A DNA stretch of 26,505 nt from JBGPHT01 sp041484525. Its GTDB lineage: Bacteria > Acidobacteriota > Terriglobia > Bryobacterales > Bryobacteraceae. The notes under the pieces are model-generated. The model was not told where the DNA came from, searched no databases, and saw only the letters and a list, made by a program, of their open reading frames with translations. Made by a program: the position numbers and the translations under genes. Location of the stretch: NCBI GenBank assembly GCA_041484525.1, contig JBGPHT010000102.1, positions 1-26,505 on the forward strand, given 5' to 3'. The first letter of the stretch is position 1; each line of letters begins with the position of its first letter. Below are positions 1 through 8,396 of this stretch, one piece after another.

Positions 1-32
1 AGGCTGCCGAATTTCGCGATAAACTTCTGCAT
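1..32 (-). CDS. N-terminal fragment of an unrecognised gene, cut by the left edge
   Basis: An ATG at 32-30 on the minus strand opens ten codons (MQKFIAKFGS) before the window ends. The start is supported by a strong ribosome binding site, AAAAGGAG, about nine bases upstream. Nothing about function can be said from ten residues. The orientation matches the receptor gene to its right, from which it is separated by about 200 bases, so it could be either an independent gene or a distal operon member. Confidence 0.55.
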   Translation of the reverse strand, partial: MQKFIAKFGS

Positions 33-193
33 GGCGTTGTGCTCCTTTTGGGACGTTTGCCCTGGAAACAAACATCTTACTCGGAGCGCAGCGCCATATC
101 ATTTTGGTTGCGGCTCTGCCGCGCTGTGTGGATCTGCGGCTCAAATGGATGTTTTCAGGGCTTCTCGGGGAGGAGAGTTTGGGAGAGGAATGA

Positions 194-223
194 GGGAGCC
201 GGCGCGTAATGCCTCCGGCCCCC
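194..223 (-). terminator. Possible hairpin terminator after the receptor gene
   Basis: Bases 194-202 and 215-223 form a GC-rich nine-pair stem (one G-U pair in the minus-strand RNA) with a twelve-base loop, starting nine bases after the stop codon of the receptor gene. The bases that follow on the minus strand are pyrimidine-rich but lack a clear T run, so intrinsic termination is plausible but not secure. Confidence 0.35.
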
Positions 224-231
224 TCGATGGT

Positions 232-3200
232 TTAGAACTCGAAGCGGATCATGGTCTGCAGGATGCGTGGATCTCTAGCTCCGTTCACTGTGCCGAAGCC
301 GTTGATGTTGTTGACCGTGCCGTCCGCCTTGAGGTACAGGTTGCTCGGAGTCGGATTGGGGTACGCCGTGAAGTTCAGCGTACCGTTGATGCCGCTGAAC
401 TGCGTGTGGTTGAACGTGTTGAACGTATCGATGCGGAACTGGAGTTTCGCCCGTTCCTTGATCGAGAACTGCTTCTGCAGCGAGATGTCCCAGTTGTTGA
501 TGCCGGGGCCGGTCAGGAAATTCGAGCCCGATTCCAACCCGAGGCTGCCCACTCGCGGATACGTGAAGGCGGCTGCATTGATGCGGTTGTACGGGTCGTC
601 GTTACCGGTGTTGGGGTTGACTCCCGAGATTACACCGATCCTGGCGCCTTCCGTATTGGATCCGGTGATATTGGCGCTGCCCGCGCCCGAGATGCTATTA
701 CCCGGGCCAAACGGGGTGCCGGTCATGAACCGGGTCACACCGGAGATCTGCCAACCGCCCAGGATGGCGCGTGTCAGCGCACTCTTGTCTCGCAACCCAG
801 GCAGGTTGTAGACGTAGTTGAGCGCAAAGTTCTGCCTGCGGTCATTACTCGAAGGCCCGTAATACGCCATATGGGTGTACTGGTCGATACGGACGAAGTT
901 GGTATCGCCGCTGGCGGTCGTCAGGTCTTTGCTCCAGGTGTACGCCATGCCAACGAACAGAGCGCCGTAGCGGCGGTTCACGGACACCTGCAACGAGTTG
1001 TAGTTCCCCGTGGCAGATGCTTCGTAGAGGTTGATGTTGCCAATGCCGCGCAGCGGCCGCAGGAAATTCTGCGGCAGGGCGCTCGATCCGAGCAGAGCGG
1101 TCGAGGAGAGGGTCGGGTCCTGATTCTGCGGCAGGAAGTCGACGCCGTAGGGGACCGGATTCAGGTTGCGGTTGTCCTGCAAATGGCGGAACAGCGCGCC
1201 TACGTAAGCCGTGTCGAGCACCAGTCCGTAGGGCAGCTTGGTTTGCAGGCCCATCGTGAAGTTGTACACGGTCGGGATCTTTCCCTCCGGATCGGCCGCA
1301 TACAGGGTCGGCGGAGAAAGCAGTGCGCTGCTGGGGCTGATGGTGTTCACGAAGCCGTAGTTGAGAACCGGCTCGATTCCGAGCGGCGGATTGCGTACGA
1401 AATCGAAAACGCGGTTGCCCTGATAGCGGTCGTAGTAGATTCCGGCTCCGGTACGGAGCACGAAGTTCTGCTTGCCAGTGATGTCCCAGGCGATACCCAT
1501 GCGCGGTCCCCATTGTAACGGAGGGCTGTTTTGCAGATACTTGGTGAAGTTGTTCTGCCCGCCCTGCGCAATGCCGTTGGTGATGCTGCCGGTTCCGGGA
1601 ACAATGAAACCGATGAACGCCGCGGGAAGCGACTGATTAGTCGTCGGATCGAGCGCCGAGCGCACACCATTCACGATTGCGGGTTGATAGAGCCGGGGTG
1701 CCGACGTTGCGCTCCACTGGCTTAGTGAGAATGTCGATGCCTGCAGGGAGACGTCGTATTGGGGTTGATACCAGGCAGTGCGAATTCCGTAGTCCAGGGT
1801 CAAGCGGCTGGTCACTTTCCATGTGTCCTGCAGGTAGAACTCGAGGTTCGAGTAGCGATACTGGCCGTTGACCATGTTGGCAGCCTGGGCGAAGGAGGTG
1901 TAGACGCCTATCGCGGCATTCGCGAACCCGAAATTCGTATCGTAAGGGTTGCTGGAGTTGTCGCCGAAGTTGTAAGTGCCGTTGAAATTGCCGAACGACG
2001 TCTGGTTCTTGCGGCTGCGCTGGAAGTACATGCCGCCTTTGATCGTGTGCCGCCCCCACACCTTGCTGATATTGTCCGTAGCGTCGATCGTAGTGTTGTA
2101 GTTGATAAACGGAGCGTCGCCGGTTCCGAAGCTGGGGCTGCCCGCCAGGCGGGTGCCGCCGAAGCCGACCTGCGGGACATAGTCCCTCTGCACGGCGCTG
2201 GTGTAAAGCAGCGGCAGGGTGACGCCGGTCTTGGTCCGCGTGTAGGCATCCGTGGTCTCATCAATCAGGATGCTGTTGTGGCTCAATCCAATATTGAATT
2301 CGTTGGTCATGGTCGGGCCGAAAATGTAGGTGCTTCCCGCCGCCCAGCTATAACCCGGATTCGCGTATTGGATGGGCGAGAGGGGTGTGTTCGCGCCCAG
2401 CACGAACGAGCCATATTGCGACAGGTACGTGTTGTTGTTGTTGATGATGTGACCGAACAGGCGAGCTTTGGAGGTCAGGTTGTAGTCGATCTTGATCAAG
2501 TCTTCGCGCCGCGGATACTGATCGGAAATCTGCGACTGGAAGTTGTACCCCTTGATGCAGCCGGCGGCGCCGGGAGTGGTGGCACAAGCGTTGGCCACGT
2601 TAGGCGAAGGCAACAGATTCAGCAGCGCGATACCGGGAGCATACAGCCGGTTGCTGGGGATCGCATTGCCCGGGATCGGCGCGCCGGTGTTCGGGTCCTT
2701 GAGAGAGATCGCGTTGCCGTTGTTATCCACGCTCTGGGAGAAATCGCCTTTGCGCTCGAGCGCGGTCGGCACTGTAATATTTCTTGCACCCTGCGGCCGC
2801 AACTGGCGCTGGAATTCCTCGCTCCAGAAGAAGAACAGTTTCTCTTTGTTCTTGAGAACCTTTGGAACGTAGATCGGTCCGCCCAGGGTAAAGCCGGCGT
2901 CGTTGAAACGGAACAGATTTCGCGGCAGTCCATTGCGATTGTTCAGCCAGTTGTTGGCATTGAGGCTGTCGTTGCGGTGGAACCAATAGCCGCTGCCATG
3001 GTACTCGGAAGTTCCGCTCTTCGTGATCACGTTGATCTGCGCGCCCATCGAACGGCCATATTCGGCCTGGTAGACGCCGGTCAACATCTTGAACTCCTGG
3101 ATGGAATCCAGGCTTAGCGTGACGTTCGCGCCGCCATTCGATCCCGTGTCCACGTTGCTGATGCCATTGATGGTCAATTGGTTCGAATTCGTGCGCGTAC

Positions 3201-3744
3201 CGTTGGCCGAAATGTTGGCCAGACCGCCGGGACCCGCAGTCTGCAGGTTCACCGTGCTGACCACGCCGGGAACCAGTTTGACCAGGTCGAGATAGCTTCG
3301 GCTGTTGACCGCGATGTTTTCCATCTGTTTCGCGACCAGGGCCGTGCCGCGCTCAGCGCTCTCCGTCTGCAGCGTTACCGCGGTGGCGGATACTTCCACC
3401 TGCTCGGTGACTGCCCCGATCTCCATAACCAGGTCGCCCAGCGCCAGCTTATCGTTGGGGCTGAGAGCGACCCCTGCCTGTTCATACTTCTTGAATCCGG
3501 CCGACTGGACGGCGATCGAGTATGTGCCGGGAGGGAGTTGCGGAAAAACAAAACGGCCCGATTCATCCGTCTTGGTGGAGAAATTAAACTTGCGTTCGTT
3601 TTCGGTGGCAGTCACCGCAGCATTGGGAACCACCGAATGCTGGGCATCCACCACACTGCCTGTAATTGAACCGCTCGTGGTCTGCGCGGATCCTCGGAGT
3701 CCGGCAAGGGCCAGGAGCGCGAAAATCATCGTAGTCTTTCGCAT
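232..3744 (-). CDS. Oar-like TonB-dependent outer-membrane receptor
   Basis: This encodes a 1170-residue outer-membrane protein of the Oar-like TonB-dependent receptor group that is expanded in Acidobacteria. Residues 1-20 are a signal peptide ending near GSAQ. Residues about 23-100 form a carboxypeptidase-regulatory-like beta-sandwich (SGSITGSVVDAQ, then GRFVFPQLPPGTYSI). A plug region follows (INGISN, then GRSMGAQINVITKSGTSEYHG), and then a long beta-barrel ending in aromatic FEF, as outer-membrane barrels do. I chose the ATG at 3744 because the signal peptide begins there and AAGGAG lies about ten bases upstream; the frame stays open further upstream but looks non-coding. The substrate is unknown. 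Such proteins usually import oligosaccharides or other large nutrients using TonB energy. The next intact receptor to the right is its paralogue. Confidence 0.93.
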   Translation of the reverse strand: MRKTTMIFALLALAGLRGSAQTTSGSITGSVVDAQHSVVPNAAVTATENERKFNFSTKTDESGRFVFPQLPPGTYSIAVQSAGFKKYEQAGVALSPNDKLALGDLVMEIGAVTEQVEVSATAVTLQTESAERGTALVAKQMENIAVNSRSYLDLVKLVPGVVSTVNLQTAGPGGLANISANGTRTNSNQLTINGISNVDTGSNGGANVTLSLDSIQEFKMLTGVYQAEYGRSMGAQINVITKSGTSEYHGSGYWFHRNDSLNANNWLNNRNGLPRNLFRFNDAGFTLGGPIYVPKVLKNKEKLFFFWSEEFQRQLRPQGARNITVPTALERKGDFSQSVDNNGNAISLKDPNTGAPIPGNAIPSNRLYAPGIALLNLLPSPNVANACATTPGAAGCIKGYNFQSQISDQYPRREDLIKIDYNLTSKARLFGHIINNNNTYLSQYGSFVLGANTPLSPIQYANPGYSWAAGSTYIFGPTMTNEFNIGLSHNSILIDETTDAYTRTKTGVTLPLLYTSAVQRDYVPQVGFGGTRLAGSPSFGTGDAPFINYNTTIDATDNISKVWGRHTIKGGMYFQRSRKNQTSFGNFNGTYNFGDNSSNPYDTNFGFANAAIGVYTSFAQAANMVNGQYRYSNLEFYLQDTWKVTSRLTLDYGIRTAWYQPQYDVSLQASTFSLSQWSATSAPRLYQPAIVNGVRSALDPTTNQSLPAAFIGFIVPGTGSITNGIAQGGQNNFTKYLQNSPPLQWGPRMGIAWDITGKQNFVLRTGAGIYYDRYQGNRVFDFVRNPPLGIEPVLNYGFVNTISPSSALLSPPTLYAADPEGKIPTVYNFTMGLQTKLPYGLVLDTAYVGALFRHLQDNRNLNPVPYGVDFLPQNQDPTLSSTALLGSSALPQNFLRPLRGIGNINLYEASATGNYNSLQVSVNRRYGALFVGMAYTWSKDLTTASGDTNFVRIDQYTHMAYYGPSSNDRRQNFALNYVYNLPGLRDKSALTRAILGGWQISGVTRFMTGTPFGPGNSISGAGSANITGSNTEGARIGVISGVNPNTGNDDPYNRINAAAFTYPRVGSLGLESGSNFLTGPGINNWDISLQKQFSIKERAKLQFRIDTFNTFNHTQFSGINGTLNFTAYPNPTPSNLYLKADGTVNNINGFGTVNGARDPRILQTMIRFEF

Positions 3745-3931
3745 TTTCTGAAAACTCCTTAGTTCGTGAGCATGCAGCTTTACGGGTGAAAACAAAACCT
3801 GACGGGAGACGAAAGGCGGTCGAGTGGCGCGGCGGTGAAAGCCACCGGCTAGAGCAGCGCTGATAAGCGACAAGACTACAACCCCCTTCTCCCACAAAGT
3901 TCGAAGGTCGGACTAACGTATGCTGTGCTAT

Positions 3932-3959
3932 CTTCTATCCAAAACCAGCCCGACGTCAA
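3932..3959 (-). promoter_or_regulatory. Candidate sigma-70-like promoter of the minus-strand receptor
   Basis: On the minus strand TTGACG (3959-3954) and TAGAAG (3937-3932) are separated by 16 bases. The same layout, including a CGC before the -35 box and a GTTTT in the spacer, precedes the plus-strand receptor gene at 4442. If used, it gives a leader of roughly 180 bases before the ATG at 3744. The rest of the 373-base stretch 3745-4117 shows only the leader and the terminator at 4053-4091. Confidence 0.5.
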
Positions 3960-4052
3960 GCGTTTCTTTGAGAGAGCAAGTGAAAACTGGAGGGAAGCCG
4001 TCCACGTTAGCGGTATTTGCGCCAATGCGTGCTGCCGCACCATTCCGGGCGG

Positions 4053-4091
4053 AAAAAAGAATGGCGGCCCGGACTCTTCGCCCGAGCCGCC
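4053..4091 (-). terminator. Rho-independent terminator behind the receptor remnant
   Basis: Bases 4063-4068 (GGCGGC) pair with 4086-4091 (GCCGCC), and the stem continues by three more pairs after one mismatch. On the minus strand the hairpin is followed within a few bases by a run of six T (4058-4053). It lies just past the stop codon of the receptor remnant at 4118, so it is probably the original terminator of that lost gene. It would also keep readthrough out of the downstream receptor gene. Confidence 0.75.
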
Positions 4092-4117
4092 GATTTGTTT
4101 CCTGACTGAGAACCGCG

Positions 4118-4357
4118 CTAGAGCTGGAAGCGAGCTGAAATCTGCATGTTCCGCGGTGGCCGCACCGACGTGACTGCCCCGAAACCTGCTCTGTTGCCCG
4201 ATTCTGAAGCCAGATTGGTCGGCCTCGGGTTGGTCAGACTGGTCACCGAGAGCGTCGAGTTGATACCGTCATATTGTGTGTGATTCAGCGTATTGAAGGT
4301 GTCCAGACGAATCTCAAACTTCGCCCTCTCCTGGCGACGCAAGCCATCATCCGCCAG
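4118..4357 (-). pseudogene. 3' remnant of an Oar-like TonB-dependent receptor
   Basis: Only the last about 75-80 residues of a receptor remain. The segment ERAKFEIRLDTFNTLNHTQ aligns with ERAKLQFRIDTFNTFNHTQ near the C-terminus of the intact receptor at 232-3744, and it ends in ARFQL followed by TAG, a typical barrel terminus. The open frame continues upstream to 4399, but those residues no longer look like a receptor barrel, and no plug or N-terminal domain is present before the divergent promoter region. The left boundary is therefore approximate. This is a deletion remnant and is unlikely to make a working protein. Confidence 0.8.
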
Positions 4358-4402
4358 CGCCCGATCCGAAACCGTTGTGAACAGTTTGCCGCGAAACAAT
4401 CT

Positions 4403-4425
4403 CGTAGGCCGGTACCAGACCTACG
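4403..4425. promoter_or_regulatory. 23-bp inverted repeat, possible operator
   Basis: Arms CGTAGG (4403-4408) and CCTACG (4420-4425) are perfect complements and two further inner pairs match, giving eight of eleven possible pairs around a single central base. The repeat ends 16 bases before the -35 box of the receptor/xylosidase promoter, which is where an activator or repressor site could lie. No regulator gene is in the window, so the partner is unknown. Confidence 0.4.
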
Positions 4426-4441
4426 CATCCGCAAAGATCGC

Positions 4442-4470
4442 TTGACAAGGATATTGTTTTCGGTTAGAAC
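4442..4470 (+). promoter_or_regulatory. Sigma-70-like promoter of the receptor-xylosidase operon
   Basis: A consensus TTGACA (4442-4447) is followed after 17 bases by TAGAAC (4465-4470). Transcription would start near 4477, giving a leader of about 65 bases before the ATG at 4543. The arrangement closely resembles the candidate promoter of the other receptor at 3932-3959. Confidence 0.65.
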
Positions 4471-4542
4471 TAATTCAAATCAGACGTGGGTCCCGTTTCC
4501 GGCCTTGTCGCCGATCCTTACTGGGTTGAGAGGAGATTGCTC

Positions 4543-7500
4543 ATGAACCGCATCGCTTGCCTCGGGGCCGCCATGGCGATTGTCGCCGGCCTCGCCACCG
4601 CTCAGGAATCGCGGAGCACTATTTTGGGGACCGTGAAGGACGCCCAGGGCGCCGCGGTCGTGGGCGCCACCGTGGTGGTTACGAACGCGGCCACGAATAC
4701 ATCGGTTCGCGTCACATCCAACGACACCGGCTATTACGAAGCGCCGCTCCTGCTGCCCGGACCTTACACGGTCGCTGCCGAATTCACGGGTTTCAAGAAA
4801 ATCATCCGCTCCGGAATTGTTCTCCAGTTGAGCGATCGCAGAGAGGTGGATCTGACGCTGGACGTCGGCGCCATCACGGAGTCGGTCTCGGTTACGGCCG
4901 AGGCGCCGCTGGTGGATGTCAGCCGCACCGATGCCGGCCGCGTGCTCGACTCTCGCAGCGTCCAGGACCTGCCCGTAATGGCCAACACCGTGTTCACCAT
5001 GATCCGGTACGCGGCTGGTGTCCAGGGCGGCGGCCCTCCCATTTTGTTGGGGCCCCACTCCACCCAAGGCGGCTCCGACTATAACAACGGGACCGGTGTG
5101 GGCGGAAATGCGTGGACCATTGACGGCGCCGTCAACGATGGGAACGCGCGCTTCACCGCCAACCTTCCATCGGTCGATGCCGTGTCCGAGACCAAAGTGT
5201 TGACCACCACCTTCGATGGCAGTTTCGGCCACTCGACGGGTCTGGGAATTGCCGTCATGACGAAGACCGGCACCAACCAGTTTCACGGCACCGCCAGCGA
5301 GACGTATTGGAACCAGCGCTGGCAGGGTACGAATCTCTTCACCAAGAGAAATTTCTATTCGAACATCGCCTCGCTGAATGCGAAGGGCGATACCGCGGGG
5401 GCGCTGGCGGCGGCCTCGAAGCCCATGCAGCCGGCGGGACACTCCAATCTCTGGACGCTCAACGCCACCGGTCCGATCTGGATTCCGAAGATCTTCAACG
5501 GCCGCGACAAGGTATTCTTCTCCTTCAATTACAACGGCGAGAAGGATGCGAAACCGGAAGAATCGAGCACGTATAATCGTGTCGTACCCACGGCGGCGAA
5601 CAAGAAGGGCGATTTCTCCGATCTGCTGCAAGTCCAGAATGGCGCGCAGTTTCAACTCTACGATCCCTTCTCGACCAAGGCCGATCGCTCCGGCCACTAT
5701 CTGCGCACGCCGATTCCGGGCAACATCCTTCCCGCGTCGTACATCAACATGGGGAAGAAGTTTTACGACAGCTACGTGAAATACTGGCCTGACCCCAACA
5801 ACTGGTTTGACAAAACCAAGATTCCCAACGTCGACCCCTTCCTCTCGATCACCGCGCCGTACAACTGGGACTTCAGGCAGTATTCGGGCCGCATGGACGT
5901 CAACCTGGGCGAGAAGATGCGCATGTTCGGCCGCTACACGCAGAACCATTTCGTGGAGTTTCGCGGAGACTGGACCATCGATATCCTCCCCGGCCTGAAT
6001 AACCAGAACGCCGCCGGGAGCGGTGTAACGCGCGACGACCAGAATGGCGTGCTCGACTGGATCTATACCCTGTCGCCCAGCACGATCCTGCACGCGGCGG
6101 CTTCGATCAGTAACTGGGACTCGCTGGCCTCGGTTGGGGCCACTCCGTTCCAGTTCAAGCCATCGGACGTGGGACTGCCCACTTACCTGGACGACAAGTG
6201 CGCCAACAGCCGGTGCTACCTTCCGTTGATGGCTTTCTCGGGCACGGGTAACTACTCCCAGAACGGCATCAGCGGCATCCCCAACCCGGTTTACAACCGG
6301 TTCAACACGGAGAACGCCGACCTGTACCACAACCGCCGAAATCACTCGCTGCGCTTCGGTCTGGATATCCGCCAGCAAATCCGGTCGATCCACGCCGGCA
6401 ACAACGACGGCCAATACACGTTCAGCAACACCTATTTCAGGCAGTGCGACGACTCCTGCGCCAACGGAACCTACAGCGCCGGCACCATAGGCCTGAGCTG
6501 GGCAGCCTTCATGATGGGGCTACCGAATGGCATCTCGATTTCGGGGAACGACAGCGCGTACGTCAGGAACCCCTACTACGCGTGGTTCGCCCAGGATACC
6601 TGGCGCGTCACTCCCAAGTTCACGCTGACGCTGTCCCTGCGCGGCGAGTACGAGCAGGGCGCAACTGAGCGCTACAATCGCCTGATCATCGATTACGACA
6701 AGAATCTCCGGTTGCCGATCTCCGACCTGGCGGAGGCAGCCTACGCCAAAAACCCGATCCCGGAACTGGCAGCTTCGCAATTCAAAGTGCAGGGCGGTGC
6801 GGTGTACGCCAACGCGTCCGGTGCGCCGGATCGGGCCTGGAGCAGCCAGTTGATGTGGTTGCCGCGCGTGGGCTTCGGATATCAAGTGAACTCGAAAACC
6901 GTGGTTCGCGGCGGCTACGGCGTCTACTACGACACGCTCAATGTGAATGCGATTAGCTTCGGCCCGAACCAGACTGGTTATAGCCGCGGCACTTCCACAA
7001 CGGTCGATACCAACGTGGGAGGCGTGCCGGTCTACAACTCCGCCTGGAACGTGGCGGGCCTGGTTTCGCCGCTTACCGATCCGTTCCCCACCCGCGCCAC
7101 ATCGGGCGGCACGCGGTTCGACACGCCCGTGCGAGACACGCTCGGAAACATGGCCCTGGCCGGCAACGGCAACGCCTTCGGCAACGTGTGGACCTACCCG
7201 GCCGACAAGCATCCGCGCCAACAGCGATGGCGCGTCGGCATCGAGCGGCAGATCGGCGCCAGTAATGTGATTGAGGCGGCTTACGAAGGCACTTATGCCT
7301 CGGATCTCAATATCAACGTAAGTCAGTCCCTGATCCCGTCCACTTACTACAGCCGGAGCACCGTCCGCGACGCTACGCAAGACACTAACTTAGGTACGAG
7401 CGTTCCCAACCCATTCGCTCTGGCGAATTTCGCTTCGCTCGCGACCAGCAATCCGGCCGTCTATCAGGACATGACCACGAAGACCGGCTTCTACAGCGCT

Positions 7501-8361
7501 TCGACGTCGAAGGCCAACCTGATCCGGCAGTACCCTGGCATCAATGTCACGGTTCCATACCCGCTTGGAAAGGCGCGGACGCAGCAATTCGAGCTCAGCT
7601 TCAACCGCCGCTTCTCCCGCGGATTGACCGCGAACTTCGCCTACACGGCGATGATCCAGAAGCAAGCCACCAGCTTCTTCCAGCCGTGGAGCCCGTTCGA
7701 TAGCGCGAGCCCGCAGGCGCCGTACTGGCAGAGAGGCGGCGCCAGTCCCCAACGCGTCGCCGCAACCTGGGTCTACGATCTGCCCTTCGGCAAGGGCCGC
7801 CAATTTGTGCACAACGCGATCGCCAGCCAGATCGTCGGCGGGTGGACTCTCGCGGGTACGTACGAATGGTCGCCGGGCGGTCTGCTCAACTTTGGTGCCA
7901 TCCCGAGTGGAGCCGTCACCGGGAACTACTTCTATTACGGGGACCCGAGCAGCATCAAGATTGATAACCCCACATTCGACCACTACTTCAATACTTCCGG
8001 TTGCGTGACCTCGAATCCCGGACCGGGCGATACCGTCGTGGCGGCGGGCCTGCCTTGCGCGCAGGGTTGGGACAAGAGGACCGGCAGCCAGCCCGCTACC
8101 TATCAGGCGCGCACTTTCCCATACAACATTGACGGACTCCGCGGCCCCGGTTATCAGCAATGGAACGCCAGCGTAAGCCGCAGTTTCCAGATCCGCGAAG
8201 GACTAACGTTCCAGTGCCGTCTGGACGCACTCAACGTGCTGAACCACTCGTTCATCGCCGGGCCGAGCACCACTCCGACCGCAAGCAATTTCGGACAGAT
8301 CACCAGCGGCGCCGCCAACCTGAATCGCTTCATCCAGATTCAGGGACGCCTCCGCTGGTAG
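4543..8361 (+). CDS. Oar-like TonB-dependent outer-membrane receptor (xylan locus)
   Basis: This is a 1272-residue paralogue of the receptor at 232-3744. A signal peptide (MNRIACLG to GLATAQ) is followed by a carboxypeptidase-regulatory-like domain at about 24-105 (STILGTVKDAQGAAVVGA, YYEAPLLLPGPYTV), a plug with WTIDGAVND and GIAVMTKTGTNQFHG, and a long barrel ending in GRLRW. The ATG at 4543 is chosen because the signal peptide starts there and AGAGGAGA stands about eight bases before it. The GH3 beta-xylosidase begins 35 bases after its stop on the same strand, so the two probably share the promoter at 4442. Location suggests uptake of xylo-oligosaccharides across the outer membrane, but the substrate cannot be read from the sequence. 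No SusD-like partner is present, in line with this receptor type. Confidence 0.93.
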   Translation: MNRIACLGAAMAIVAGLATAQESRSTILGTVKDAQGAAVVGATVVVTNAATNTSVRVTSNDTGYYEAPLLLPGPYTVAAEFTGFKKIIRSGIVLQLSDRREVDLTLDVGAITESVSVTAEAPLVDVSRTDAGRVLDSRSVQDLPVMANTVFTMIRYAAGVQGGGPPILLGPHSTQGGSDYNNGTGVGGNAWTIDGAVNDGNARFTANLPSVDAVSETKVLTTTFDGSFGHSTGLGIAVMTKTGTNQFHGTASETYWNQRWQGTNLFTKRNFYSNIASLNAKGDTAGALAAASKPMQPAGHSNLWTLNATGPIWIPKIFNGRDKVFFSFNYNGEKDAKPEESSTYNRVVPTAANKKGDFSDLLQVQNGAQFQLYDPFSTKADRSGHYLRTPIPGNILPASYINMGKKFYDSYVKYWPDPNNWFDKTKIPNVDPFLSITAPYNWDFRQYSGRMDVNLGEKMRMFGRYTQNHFVEFRGDWTIDILPGLNNQNAAGSGVTRDDQNGVLDWIYTLSPSTILHAAASISNWDSLASVGATPFQFKPSDVGLPTYLDDKCANSRCYLPLMAFSGTGNYSQNGISGIPNPVYNRFNTENADLYHNRRNHSLRFGLDIRQQIRSIHAGNNDGQYTFSNTYFRQCDDSCANGTYSAGTIGLSWAAFMMGLPNGISISGNDSAYVRNPYYAWFAQDTWRVTPKFTLTLSLRGEYEQGATERYNRLIIDYDKNLRLPISDLAEAAYAKNPIPELAASQFKVQGGAVYANASGAPDRAWSSQLMWLPRVGFGYQVNSKTVVRGGYGVYYDTLNVNAISFGPNQTGYSRGTSTTVDTNVGGVPVYNSAWNVAGLVSPLTDPFPTRATSGGTRFDTPVRDTLGNMALAGNGNAFGNVWTYPADKHPRQQRWRVGIERQIGASNVIEAAYEGTYASDLNINVSQSLIPSTYYSRSTVRDATQDTNLGTSVPNPFALANFASLATSNPAVYQDMTTKTGFYSASTSKANLIRQYPGINVTVPYPLGKARTQQFELSFNRRFSRGLTANFAYTAMIQKQATSFFQPWSPFDSASPQAPYWQRGGASPQRVAATWVYDLPFGKGRQFVHNAIASQIVGGWTLAGTYEWSPGGLLNFGAIPSGAVTGNYFYYGDPSSIKIDNPTFDHYFNTSGCVTSNPGPGDTVVAAGLPCAQGWDKRTGSQPATYQARTFPYNIDGLRGPGYQQWNASVSRSFQIREGLTFQCRLDALNVLNHSFIAGPSTTPTASNFGQITSGAANLNRFIQIQGRLRW

Positions 8362-8396
8362 CAGAAACTCGTGGTAAACCTGGGAGGAGTCGAACC

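Noticed and set aside
31..1518. 495-codon plus-strand frame opposite the first receptor
   Set aside because: Antisense to the conserved barrel region, no recognisable domain, and no ribosome binding site for it.
2424..2450. Short GTTGTTGTTG tandem trinucleotide run
   Set aside because: It encodes an Asn run in the receptor (antisense of AAC codons) and is explained by the protein sequence.
4480..6414. Long minus-strand open frame opposite the receptor gene
   Set aside because: It lies antisense to a clearly coding receptor; its residues (Arg/Val/Gly/Ala/Asp-rich, no domain) are what GC-rich antisense frames produce.
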